Shown: positions 1 to 5,443 of the stretch, one piece after another
Position numbering within the stretch: the stretch's first letter is position 1
Layout of the letters: every line of letters begins with the position of its first letter
DNA from: Treponema sp.
Lineage (GTDB): Bacteria > Spirochaetota > Spirochaetia > Treponematales > Treponemataceae
Assembly (NCBI GenBank): GCA_017613485.1
Contig: JAGADS010000367.1
Coordinates: 1-6,179 of the forward strand
DNA length: 6,179 nucleotides
Reading direction: 5' to 3'
The notes under the pieces: generated by a model
The model's database searches: none
What the model saw: only the letters and a program-made list of their open reading frames with translations
Told to the model about the DNA's origin: nothing
Translations under genes and position numbers: made by a program

Positions 1-204
1 AAATTCAAAATACTCCCTGTTTCAAAAAAACAGATAAAACAGGCTTTTGATTCTCCGATGAACGATTTTGAAGATGCTGTACAGGCTTTTTGTGCCAAAA
101 GAGCCGGTGTAAAGCTAATTATTACCAGAAATACAAAAGATTACAGTTTCTCACCAGTTTCTGTCCTTACACCGTCAGATTTTTTAAAAACAACAGGAGA
201 ATAG
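1..204 (+). CDS. PIN-domain protein, C-terminal part (VapC-like nuclease)
   Basis: Frame 1 is open from the window edge to a TAG stop and gives the last 67 residues of a protein whose start lies outside. The visible part reads like the C-terminal half of a PIN domain. It has an acidic helix NDFEDAVQ (visible residues 21-28), where D22 and D25 match the late metal-binding acids of PIN nucleases. This is followed by a beta strand and the ITRNTKDY motif (41-48), and then a V-L-T-P-S-D-F-L end (55-62), as is common in VapC-type proteins. PIN proteins are small Mg/Mn-dependent ribonucleases, often the toxin of a toxin-antitoxin pair. Whether an antitoxin gene lies upstream cannot be seen. The gene ends two bases before the folE2 start, and the folE2 ribosome binding site lies inside its last codons, so the two are probably co-transcribed. 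The family call is fairly sure; the toxin role is only a possibility. Confidence 0.7.
   Translation, partial: KFKILPVSKKQIKQAFDSPMNDFEDAVQAFCAKRAGVKLIITRNTKDYSFSPVSVLTPSDFLKTTGE
195..199 (+). promoter_or_regulatory. Ribosome binding site that fixes the folE2 start
   Basis: AGGAG lies 7 bases before the TTG at 207. No comparable site precedes the in-frame ATG at 90, which lies inside the PIN gene. The site overlaps the final codons of the PIN gene. Confidence 0.7.
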
Positions 205-206
205 AG

Positions 207-1010
207 TTGATTGACATTCAGAGTACACCGGATACACGTGAGATTCCGCTTAAAAAGGTCGGGGTAAAGGGGCTCAGGTATCCTGTCCTGGTCCTTGACA
301 AATTGAACGGCAAGCAGCAGACAAGTGCAACCGTAAACCTCTTTGTAAACCTGCCACATGACTACAAGGGAACCCACATGTCACGCTTTATAGAGAATTT
401 CCACAGGCATCACAGAGACCTTGGCATGAAGCAGTTCCTGATGATGCTTGAGGATATAAGGGAGTCACTTTCGGCAGAACGTGCATTCGGTACGATGGAG
501 TTTCCTTTCTTCATGACAAAAAAGGCGCCAGTCTCGGATTCAGAAAGCATAATGGAGTATACTTGCTCGTATGAGGGAGAGGTAAGCGGGAAAGGCCAGA
601 ATTTTTACGTAACGGTTTCAGTTCCAGTCACAACGGTATGTCCATGCTCCAAGGCGATATCAGAATACGGAGCGCATAATCAGAGGGGAATCGTAACTGT
701 CAAATTGCAGAACACAAGTCTTTTCTGGATTGAGGATGTGATTGAATTGATAGAAAGCTGTGCATCCTGTTCTCTTTACAGCATCTTAAAGCGCCCTGAT
801 GAAAAATGGGTCACGGAACATGCCTATGATAACCCGCGTTTTGTAGAGGATGTCGTGCGTGAGGTATGCCTTGGCCTTAAGAATTTTGACAAGTGTGATA
901 AGCCGTTTACATGGTTCAGCGTGGAATGTGAGAATTTTGAGAGCATACACAATCACAACGCCTATGCCTGCACATCATCCGACTGCCTGTACCCAGAGGA
1001 AAAGAGATGA
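207..1010 (+). CDS. folE2: GTP cyclohydrolase FolE2 (type IB)
   Basis: The enzyme converts GTP to 7,8-dihydroneopterin triphosphate in the cytoplasm, the first step towards tetrahydrofolate and also towards queuosine. The 267-residue product has the family hallmarks in order: PDTRE near the N-terminus, VGVKGLRYPV, LPHDYKGTHMSRF, the CPCSK motif (C145-K149) with GAHNQRG just after (H157), TEHAYDNPRFVED (E204), and ESIHNHNAYA near the end. C145 and H157 have the same spacing as the catalytic/metal Cys and His described in the Neisseria enzyme. The IB family is known to work with metals other than zinc. The start chosen is TTG at 207, because AGGAG lies 7 bases upstream and homology begins at the next residues (IDIQSTPDTRE). 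An ATG at 90 would add 39 unrelated residues that overlap the PIN gene. The last four bases overlap the miaB start (ATGA), which suggests translational coupling. The product is certain; which pathway it feeds here is open. Confidence 0.95.
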   Translation: MIDIQSTPDTREIPLKKVGVKGLRYPVLVLDKLNGKQQTSATVNLFVNLPHDYKGTHMSRFIENFHRHHRDLGMKQFLMMLEDIRESLSAERAFGTMEFPFFMTKKAPVSDSESIMEYTCSYEGEVSGKGQNFYVTVSVPVTTVCPCSKAISEYGAHNQRGIVTVKLQNTSLFWIEDVIELIESCASCSLYSILKRPDEKWVTEHAYDNPRFVEDVVREVCLGLKNFDKCDKPFTWFSVECENFESIHNHNAYACTSSDCLYPEEKR

Positions 1011-2383
1011 CATATTTTTTTGAGACCTATGGATGCGAGATGAACATTGCTGAGTCCGCTTCTCTTGAGCAGATTTTGATTTCACGCGGATGGAAAAAGG
1101 CAGAGGATTGTTTTACTGCGGATATGGTGATAATCAACACATGTTCTGTCCGTGCTTCTGCTGAGACCCGCATTTATGGACGGCTTGGTTTTTATTCAGG
1201 TCTAAAGAAGGTCCGTAACTGTGAGCCTGATGCCAAGACCCGCTCCATGGAAAAGGCAGTTGAATACGTAAAGGACGGACCTGTTCCGCTTACTCTTGTC
1301 GTAATGGGATGCATGGCAGAGCGTCTTTTGCATACTTTCAAGACTGAATGGCCTGTAATCGATTATGTTGTGGGGACATATTCTAAGAACAAATTCGGTG
1401 ACATAATTACGGCGGTGGAAAACGGTGATGAGCCTGTTGACCTTGACGAAGAGCCTGTCTATCAGTTTGCGGAAACTTCCTATGAGGAGGGGGCATTTTC
1501 TACCTTCATTCCGATCATGAACGGATGCAACATGTTCTGCACTTACTGCATTGTTCCTCATGTGCGCGGAAGGGAGGTCTCACGCCCGGTGGAAGGAATT
1601 CTGCATGAGATTGACGTGCTTGGAGAAAGGGGAGTAAAGGAAGTCACTCTTCTGGGACAGACGGTGAACTCATATAAGGCTGAGGACGGAAGGGATTTTT
1701 CTGCCTTGCTAAGGTCAATACTTTCCCACCTGGACAAAACATCTTCCCCGATTGAATGGATACGCTTTGAGTCTCCGCATCCCAAGTTTTTTTCTGACGA
1801 GCTGATTGATGTCCTTGCATCTGACCCAAGGTTGTGCAGGGGTATTCATCTTCCTGTACAGCATGGTTCCTCAAGGCTTCTAAAGCGAATGAACCGGCGT
1901 TACACCCGCGAGCAGTATATTGAGCTTGTTGAGAAACTCTATGCAAAGCTTCCGGGGCTTGCTCTTTCTACCGACATCATGATTGGCTTTCCCGAAGAAA
2001 CGGAAGAGGATTTTGAAGAAGTGCTCTCGCTTATGAGGACTGTGAAATTTGAATCTGCATTCATGTACTACTATAATGTGCGTGAGGGAACTCCAGCCGC
2101 GGAATTCCCCGGTCAGATTCCCCTTGAGGTAAAGAAGGAGAGGCTTCAGAAGGTGATAGACCTTCAGCTTGAGATAACGACGGAGCAGATGGCAAAGAGA
2201 GTAGGTTCCACGATAAAAGTCCTTGCCGACATAGTGAGCCGGGACGACAAAACCGAGCTTCTTGGCAAAACCGAGCAGAACCAGCGTGTGGCGTTCAAGG
2301 CATACCCGTCGCTTATAGGAAAATTTGTCAATGTCCATCTTGATTCCCTGAACGGAAACACATTCAAGGGGACCCTTGTTTGA
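1007..2383 (+). CDS. miaB: tRNA-2-methylthio-N6-dimethylallyladenosine synthase MiaB
   Basis: This radical-SAM methylthiotransferase adds a methylthio group to i6A at position 37 of tRNAs that read codons starting with U. The 458-residue protein has the three-domain layout. The N-terminal UPF0004 domain has cluster cysteines C10 (TYGCEMN), C46 (INTCSVR) and C102 (MGCMAE). The radical-SAM core has C174, C178 and C181 in NGCNMFCTYCIVPHVRG, and the C-terminal TRAM domain spans about 393-458. The CIVPHVRGREVSRP stretch is typical of MiaB rather than RimO or MtaB. The distance from C46 to C102 is 56 residues, about 22 more than I recall for the E. coli enzyme, so residues around 64-95 carry an extra segment. 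The start is ATG at 1007, with AGAGGA 6 bases upstream and a 4-base overlap with folE2. An i6A-forming MiaA should exist elsewhere. Confidence 0.93.
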   Translation: MTYFFETYGCEMNIAESASLEQILISRGWKKAEDCFTADMVIINTCSVRASAETRIYGRLGFYSGLKKVRNCEPDAKTRSMEKAVEYVKDGPVPLTLVVMGCMAERLLHTFKTEWPVIDYVVGTYSKNKFGDIITAVENGDEPVDLDEEPVYQFAETSYEEGAFSTFIPIMNGCNMFCTYCIVPHVRGREVSRPVEGILHEIDVLGERGVKEVTLLGQTVNSYKAEDGRDFSALLRSILSHLDKTSSPIEWIRFESPHPKFFSDELIDVLASDPRLCRGIHLPVQHGSSRLLKRMNRRYTREQYIELVEKLYAKLPGLALSTDIMIGFPEETEEDFEEVLSLMRTVKFESAFMYYYNVREGTPAAEFPGQIPLEVKKERLQKVIDLQLEITTEQMAKRVGSTIKVLADIVSRDDKTELLGKTEQNQRVAFKAYPSLIGKFVNVHLDSLNGNTFKGTLV

Positions 2384-2387
2384 TTTA

Positions 2388-2403
2388 GCAAGCAACAGCT
2401 TGC
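2388..2403 (+). terminator. Small hairpin after miaB, possible weak terminator
   Basis: GCAAGC, a 4-base loop (AACA) and GCTTGC form a perfect 6-bp stem five bases after the miaB stop. No T-run follows directly; the nearest (2424-2431) is about 20 bases away. The position between an operon end and a new promoter fits a terminator, but the structure is weak. Confidence 0.3.
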
Positions 2404-2413
2404 GTCATTCGTA

Positions 2414-2442
2414 TTGTAAAAAGATTTTTTTCGATGTATAAT
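2414..2442 (+). promoter_or_regulatory. Sigma-70-type promoter of the lapA-like gene
   Basis: TTGTAA (2414-2419) and a perfect TATAAT (2437-2442) are separated by 17 bp, the ideal spacing. Transcription would begin near 2449, leaving a leader of about 15 bases that contains the ribosome binding site. The inverted repeat TCGAT (2431-2435) / ATCGA (2441-2445) straddles the -10 box and could be a protein site or chance. Confidence 0.65.
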
Positions 2443-2463
2443 CGATAAAGTTAGGAGGAATCT

Positions 2464-2820
2464 ATGCCCATAAAGTTGATTGGTGCCGTTATACTTGCAG
2501 TTTTTGTAGCCATTTTCACTGGATTCAATTTGACGAATAAATGTGACGTGTGGCTTTTTCATACCTTCAAGGATATTCCGGTTGCTGCGACTATAATAGG
2601 TTCCTTTGTGGTGGGTGTTCTTGTTACGCTTCCGTTTACATTCATAAAGAAAAAGAGCAGGGAAGAAAAAAAGGAAGAGAAAAAGGCAAAAGCCTCAAAA
2701 AAGGTAGAGGATAAGCCTGCTTCAACCATACCCCCGATTCACACTTCAAATGACACGGATGTGATTACTGTTCCCGTAAATAATGATGAAAGGGAAGAAG
2801 CACAGGACGACCCTGTATAA
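2464..2820 (+). CDS. LapA-like (DUF1049) small membrane protein
   Basis: This 118-residue protein probably sits in the inner membrane. It has two predicted membrane helices (about 4-21 and 40-61) joined by a short loop with FNLTNKCDVWLF. A strongly charged Lys/Glu stretch (62-80) follows, then a polar acidic tail. The N-terminal hairpin with the N-x-x-x-x-VWLF loop and the SFVVGVLVTL second helix matches the LapA/DUF1049 pattern, as in the E. coli LapA partner of LapB in lipopolysaccharide control. Treponemes generally lack classical LPS, so a role in LPS turnover should not be assumed. An excellent AGGAGGA (2453-2459) precedes the ATG, and a good promoter lies just upstream, so the gene looks well expressed and is probably transcribed alone. 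The charged tail would face the cytoplasm if both ends are inside. Family assignment rests on pattern only. Confidence 0.75.
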   Translation: MPIKLIGAVILAVFVAIFTGFNLTNKCDVWLFHTFKDIPVAATIIGSFVVGVLVTLPFTFIKKKSREEKKEEKKAKASKKVEDKPASTIPPIHTSNDTDVITVPVNNDEREEAQDDPV

Positions 2821-2847
2821 TAGGTGGTGTTTCAAAAATTCTAAAAT

Positions 2848-2923
2848 TGTCATTATCGGACTTGATCCGATAATCCATATTGTTATATTTCTATAGATTG
2901 CCGTATCGAGTCCGGCAATGACA
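2848..2923. repeat. Inverted pair of palindromic intergenic repeats (REP/BIME-like)
   Basis: Two copies of a roughly 29-bp palindrome lie head to head. Copy 1 (2848-2876) has a 9-bp perfect stem, ATTATCGGA / TCCGATAAT, with a 5-base loop. Copy 2 (2895-2923), on the opposite strand, has a 7-bp stem, ATTGCCG / CGGCAAT. The outer ends TGTCAT and ATGACA are exact inverted repeats, and the outer 19 bases of the two copies match at 16 positions. The layout is like paired REP units (BIME) or a very short MITE. The core TGTCATT..CGGACTTGAT resembles intergenic palindromes that I recall from several bacterial genomes. It contains no gene. It could end or stabilise the upstream mRNA, although no T-run follows. 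Confidence 0.75.
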
Positions 2924-2992
2924 TATACTGCTTTTGGGATATCTCAAATTCATAGTTTTAATGGGCTTCTTTTTTTTGCCGAAAATATATCT

Positions 2993-4069
2993 ATGAGACT
3001 TTCTAGACTGTTTTTGGGATTTGCTTTATTTTGTGTCAGCTCACCTCTTTTTGCCCTTTCAACTGCCCAGGAGATAAAATCCCAGGCAATGCAAAAGGCT
3101 TCTATTGACGACTCAATTTCATACATTCATTCTTCCATAAAAAATGCCGCAAGTGACGCAGACAAACGCTCGCTTTATTATTTTGTCGGCACGCTGGAGG
3201 AATTGACAGGCCTTTATGATGAGGCATCCTCATCTTATGCAAAGGCAGCTGGAATTGCCGCAGGGGATGCAAAGGGAATGCCCAAGGTAACAACCGAGCA
3301 GATTGTAATTGATGCCGTAAGGTGCAGCCTGAATTGCGGAGATTATTCCACCGCTGAAAGCTATCTTAACAGTTCCGTGCGTTCATCCAAAAACCAGACT
3401 ATACTTGCACACGTAAAACTGTATTCTGTATGGGCTGATCTGTGCCGTGCAAAGAATGTCGCGGAGACAGCAGGTTCTGTAGCCACCTTAAAAGCGTATG
3501 CCGAGAGCGAGTACATGAAAAGCGTACGTCCTGCAGTTCTTCTTACACTCTGGTACATAACAGGCTCAGGCCAGTATGGAGAGGAAGTAAAAAAACAGTT
3601 TCCCAACAGTCCTGAGGCAGGTATCGTAAAAGGGAGTGTGAATGTCCTTTCCGTGCCTTTCTGGTATTTTGTTCCGCGTGCGGTCTCAGAAGCAGAGGTA
3701 ACATCCACAAATTCCTTCTCAAGTGCATCTTCCGGCAAAACAACAGCTTCTACAACAACTACGACTACTACAACCACCACCAAAACAACTGTCACTACAA
3801 CGACAGGCTCTGCAAAGACAGAGACATCTACAAGCTCCGCAAAAACAGAAAAAAAAGTCCGTGAGCAGCTGGGTCTTTTCAGAAACAAGGAAAATGCAGA
3901 TACGCTCATCAAGGATTTAAAGGCAAAGGGATTTACCGGATACAGCTACACAGAGACACGTGCATCTGGTACAACATACTATATCGTTGTGGTTGACGAG
4001 AATAAAGACGGTACAATGGGGAAAAAACTAAGGGCAGCAGGGTTTGACTGCTACCCAGTAGAATACTAG
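2993..4069 (+). CDS. Secreted SPOR-domain protein with TPR-like repeats and Thr-rich linker
   Basis: This is a 358-residue exported protein. Residues 1-21 look like a signal peptide: a basic start, a hydrophobic core, and cleavage after L-F-A at 21. There is no usable lipobox, since the Cys at 14 follows Phe. Residues about 57-130 form TPR-like helix pairs (SLYYFVGTLEELTGLYDEA; SLNCGDYSTAESYL). FPNSPEAG (203-210) resembles the end of TPR domains in periplasmic proteins. A Ser/Thr-rich linker (236-286) includes ten consecutive Thr (254-263). The C-terminus (289-358) is a SPOR domain, a fold known to bind glycan strands stripped of peptides at the division septum. A periplasmic role at the cell wall is therefore likely; the exact function is unknown. 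The ATG at 2993 was chosen because the signal peptide begins there. The in-frame ATG at 2918 lies in the repeat and would bury the signal sequence. Neither start has a convincing ribosome binding site. Confidence 0.8.
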   Translation: MRLSRLFLGFALFCVSSPLFALSTAQEIKSQAMQKASIDDSISYIHSSIKNAASDADKRSLYYFVGTLEELTGLYDEASSSYAKAAGIAAGDAKGMPKVTTEQIVIDAVRCSLNCGDYSTAESYLNSSVRSSKNQTILAHVKLYSVWADLCRAKNVAETAGSVATLKAYAESEYMKSVRPAVLLTLWYITGSGQYGEEVKKQFPNSPEAGIVKGSVNVLSVPFWYFVPRAVSEAEVTSTNSFSSASSGKTTASTTTTTTTTTTKTTVTTTTGSAKTETSTSSAKTEKKVREQLGLFRNKENADTLIKDLKAKGFTGYSYTETRASGTTYYIVVVDENKDGTMGKKLRAAGFDCYPVEY

Positions 4070-4085
4070 AACCTAGAGATAAAAA

Positions 4086-4274
4086 AGAGGAAGTACTAAA
4101 AGTCCTTTAAGAAATCTTGATAAAAAATTAAAAAAATGTGCTCCCATCGGGAACCCACCCCACAACAACGGCTTCCGCGCTTCGCTTGTGCAGATGTTGT
4201 TGCGGTGCAGGACCCCGATTACGCACATTTTCGCAATCATTTTATAAAAACTACTACATTACAGTACTTCCTCT
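4086..4274. repeat. 189-bp palindromic MITE/foldback-like element
   Basis: The ends are 12-bp perfect inverted repeats: AGAGGAAGTACT (4086-4097) and AGTACTTCCTCT (4263-4274). Further in, AAAATGTGC (4133-4141) pairs with GCACATTTT (4223-4231), ATCGGG (4146-4151) with CCCGAT (4214-4219), and CAACAAC (4163-4169) with GTTGTTG (4196-4202). A 26-base GC-richer centre (4170-4195) contains the small GCG-CTT-CGC hairpin. The A/T-rich arms between also show degenerate inverted symmetry. There is no coding capacity and no clear target-site duplication. It fills most of the gap between the convergent SPOR and leuB genes. It may be a non-autonomous mobile element, a structured RNA, or both; only the symmetry is directly seen. 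Confidence 0.65.
4130..4231 (-). terminator. Likely terminator of the cimA-leuB operon within the hairpin element
   Basis: Read on the minus strand, the inner hairpin (4133-4231) ends in a perfect 9-bp stem. It is followed by a run of seven T (4130-4136), then AA and six more T (4122-4127). That arrangement suits intrinsic termination about 100 bases beyond the leuB stop. On the plus strand the same stem ends in only four T (4228-4231), so termination of the SPOR gene would be weaker. The large stem with internal loops is unusual for a simple terminator. Confidence 0.5.
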
Positions 4275-4333
4275 GTGCCATATATAAGGTCCTATTATTT
4301 TTACCTTAATCATAGAACAAAGGAAAGGGAAGT

Positions 4334-5428
4334 TTACCTGTTAAGATATTCAACAACGAGCTCGCCCATTTTTTTGGTGCCTACGAGTTTGCCGGCTTCT
4401 TTTACTGTCTGGAGGTCTTTGCCTGCTATGTCTCCGGTTCTCCAGCCGTCGTCCAGGACTGCGTTCACGGCTTCTTCTATTGCCTTGGCTTCTGTCTCAA
4501 GATTGAAGCTGTAGCGTAGGAGCATTGCTGCGGAAAGGATTGTGGCAAGCGGGTTTGCAAGATCTTTTCCTGCTATGTCCGGGGCTGAACCGTGGATCGG
4601 CTCGTACAGGCCTGGGCCTTTTCCGTCTCCTAGGGAGGCAGATGCAAGCATTCCGATTGAGCCTGTTACCTGGGAGGCCTCGTCTGTAAGAATGTCACCG
4701 AACATGTTGCTTGTGGCGATTACGTCGAACTGTCTTGGAGCACGTACCATCTGCATGGCGGCATTGTCTATGTACAGGAAATCAAGGGTTACGTCCTGGT
4801 ATTCTGCGTGGACTGTCTCGGCTACCTTTCTCCAGAGACGGCTTGAGTTAAGGATGTTTGCCTTGTCAACTACTGTAAGATGCTTCTTGCGGTTCCTTGC
4901 AAATTCAAATCCCATCCTTACAATGCGCTCGATCTCAGGCCATGTGTATTTTTCTGTGTCCCATGCAGTCTTTCCGTCCTCTGATGTTCCCCTGTCACCA
5001 AAGTAGATTCCACCGGTAAGCTCGCGTACAACAAGGATATCAAGTCCTTCTCCTACGATCTCATCCTTTAGCGGACATGCGGCCTTGAGCTGTTTCCACA
5101 TTACTGCAGGGCGAAGGTTTGCATATACTTTCATTCCACCGCGGAGACCAAGAAGTGCCTTTTCCGGGCGGATTTCCGGGGCAACATCGTCCCACTTTGG
5201 TCCTCCAACGGCACCAAGAAGAACGGCGTCACTGTTAAGACATATATCAAGCTGGTCCTGTGGAAGAGGTTTTCCCCACTTGTCGATGGCGGCTCCACCT
5301 GCAATGACTGTGGTATAGTTCCACTTGTGTCCGAATTTCTTTGCAACGGCATCAAGAACCTTTACACCTTCTGCAACAACGTCTGGTCCGATTCCATCCC
5401 CCGGAATCAGTGCAATATTTTTTTCCAT
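4334..5428 (-). CDS. leuB: 3-isopropylmalate dehydrogenase LeuB
   Basis: This cytoplasmic NAD-dependent enzyme oxidises and decarboxylates 3-isopropylmalate in leucine synthesis. LeuB-type enzymes can also act on 3-methylmalate in the citramalate route to isoleucine. The 364-residue length is normal and the sequence is complete. Visible family features are GDGIGP (10-15), LRGGMKVYANLRP (R96, R106), VRELTGGIYFG (R135, Y142), K189 in VVDKANIL, and IDNAAMQMVR (D221). The metal and cofactor region DILTDEASQVTGSIGMLASAS gives D245 and D249, and GLYEPIHGSAPDIAGKDLANP (274-293) carries D284, as expected for NAD preference. No key residue is missing. It lies 15 bp after cimA in the same direction. 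AGGAG (plus-strand positions 5435-5439) lies 6 bases before its ATG, so it is translated from the cimA message. The pairing with cimA suggests dual use for isoleucine and leucine. Confidence 0.95.
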   Translation of the reverse strand: MEKNIALIPGDGIGPDVVAEGVKVLDAVAKKFGHKWNYTTVIAGGAAIDKWGKPLPQDQLDICLNSDAVLLGAVGGPKWDDVAPEIRPEKALLGLRGGMKVYANLRPAVMWKQLKAACPLKDEIVGEGLDILVVRELTGGIYFGDRGTSEDGKTAWDTEKYTWPEIERIVRMGFEFARNRKKHLTVVDKANILNSSRLWRKVAETVHAEYQDVTLDFLYIDNAAMQMVRAPRQFDVIATSNMFGDILTDEASQVTGSIGMLASASLGDGKGPGLYEPIHGSAPDIAGKDLANPLATILSAAMLLRYSFNLETEAKAIEEAVNAVLDDGWRTGDIAGKDLQTVKEAGKLVGTKKMGELVVEYLNR

Positions 5429-5443
5429 TTCAAACTCCTATGG

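Noticed and set aside
90..206. ATG at 90 as the folE2 start, adding 39 residues
   Set aside because: The added residues do not match FolE2, overlap the PIN gene in another frame, and lack a ribosome binding site; TTG at 207 has one and fits the family length.
1880..2562. Two minus-strand frames over the miaB end and lapA-like start
   Set aside because: They lie antisense to well-supported genes, have odd composition and match no family I know.
2863..2889. Promoter TTGATC / TATATT inside the repeat pair
   Set aside because: The spacing is only 15 bp, both boxes are poor, and the -35 lies inside the palindrome.
3026..3043. Lipoprotein signal at Cys14 of the SPOR protein
   Set aside because: Phe precedes the Cys, which does not fit even the relaxed spirochaete lipobox.
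3361..3912. Long minus-strand reading frame with a valine-rich stretch
   Set aside because: It is antisense to the SPOR gene, and its valine run is simply the complement of the threonine codons. No start signals support it.
4163..4202. Possible integron attC site, since a hairpin with AACAAC and GTTGTTG arms lies between genes
   Set aside because: The arms do not fit the RYYYAAC and GTTRRRY core sites, and there is no integrase or cassette-like gene nearby.
4285..4308. TAAGGT / ACCTTA inverted repeat just after leuB
   Set aside because: A 6-bp A/T-rich stem with a 12-base loop and no T-run is too weak to call a terminator.
4275..4514. Plus-strand 79-residue frame
   Set aside because: Most of it is antisense to the leuB C-terminus, and no ribosome binding site precedes it.
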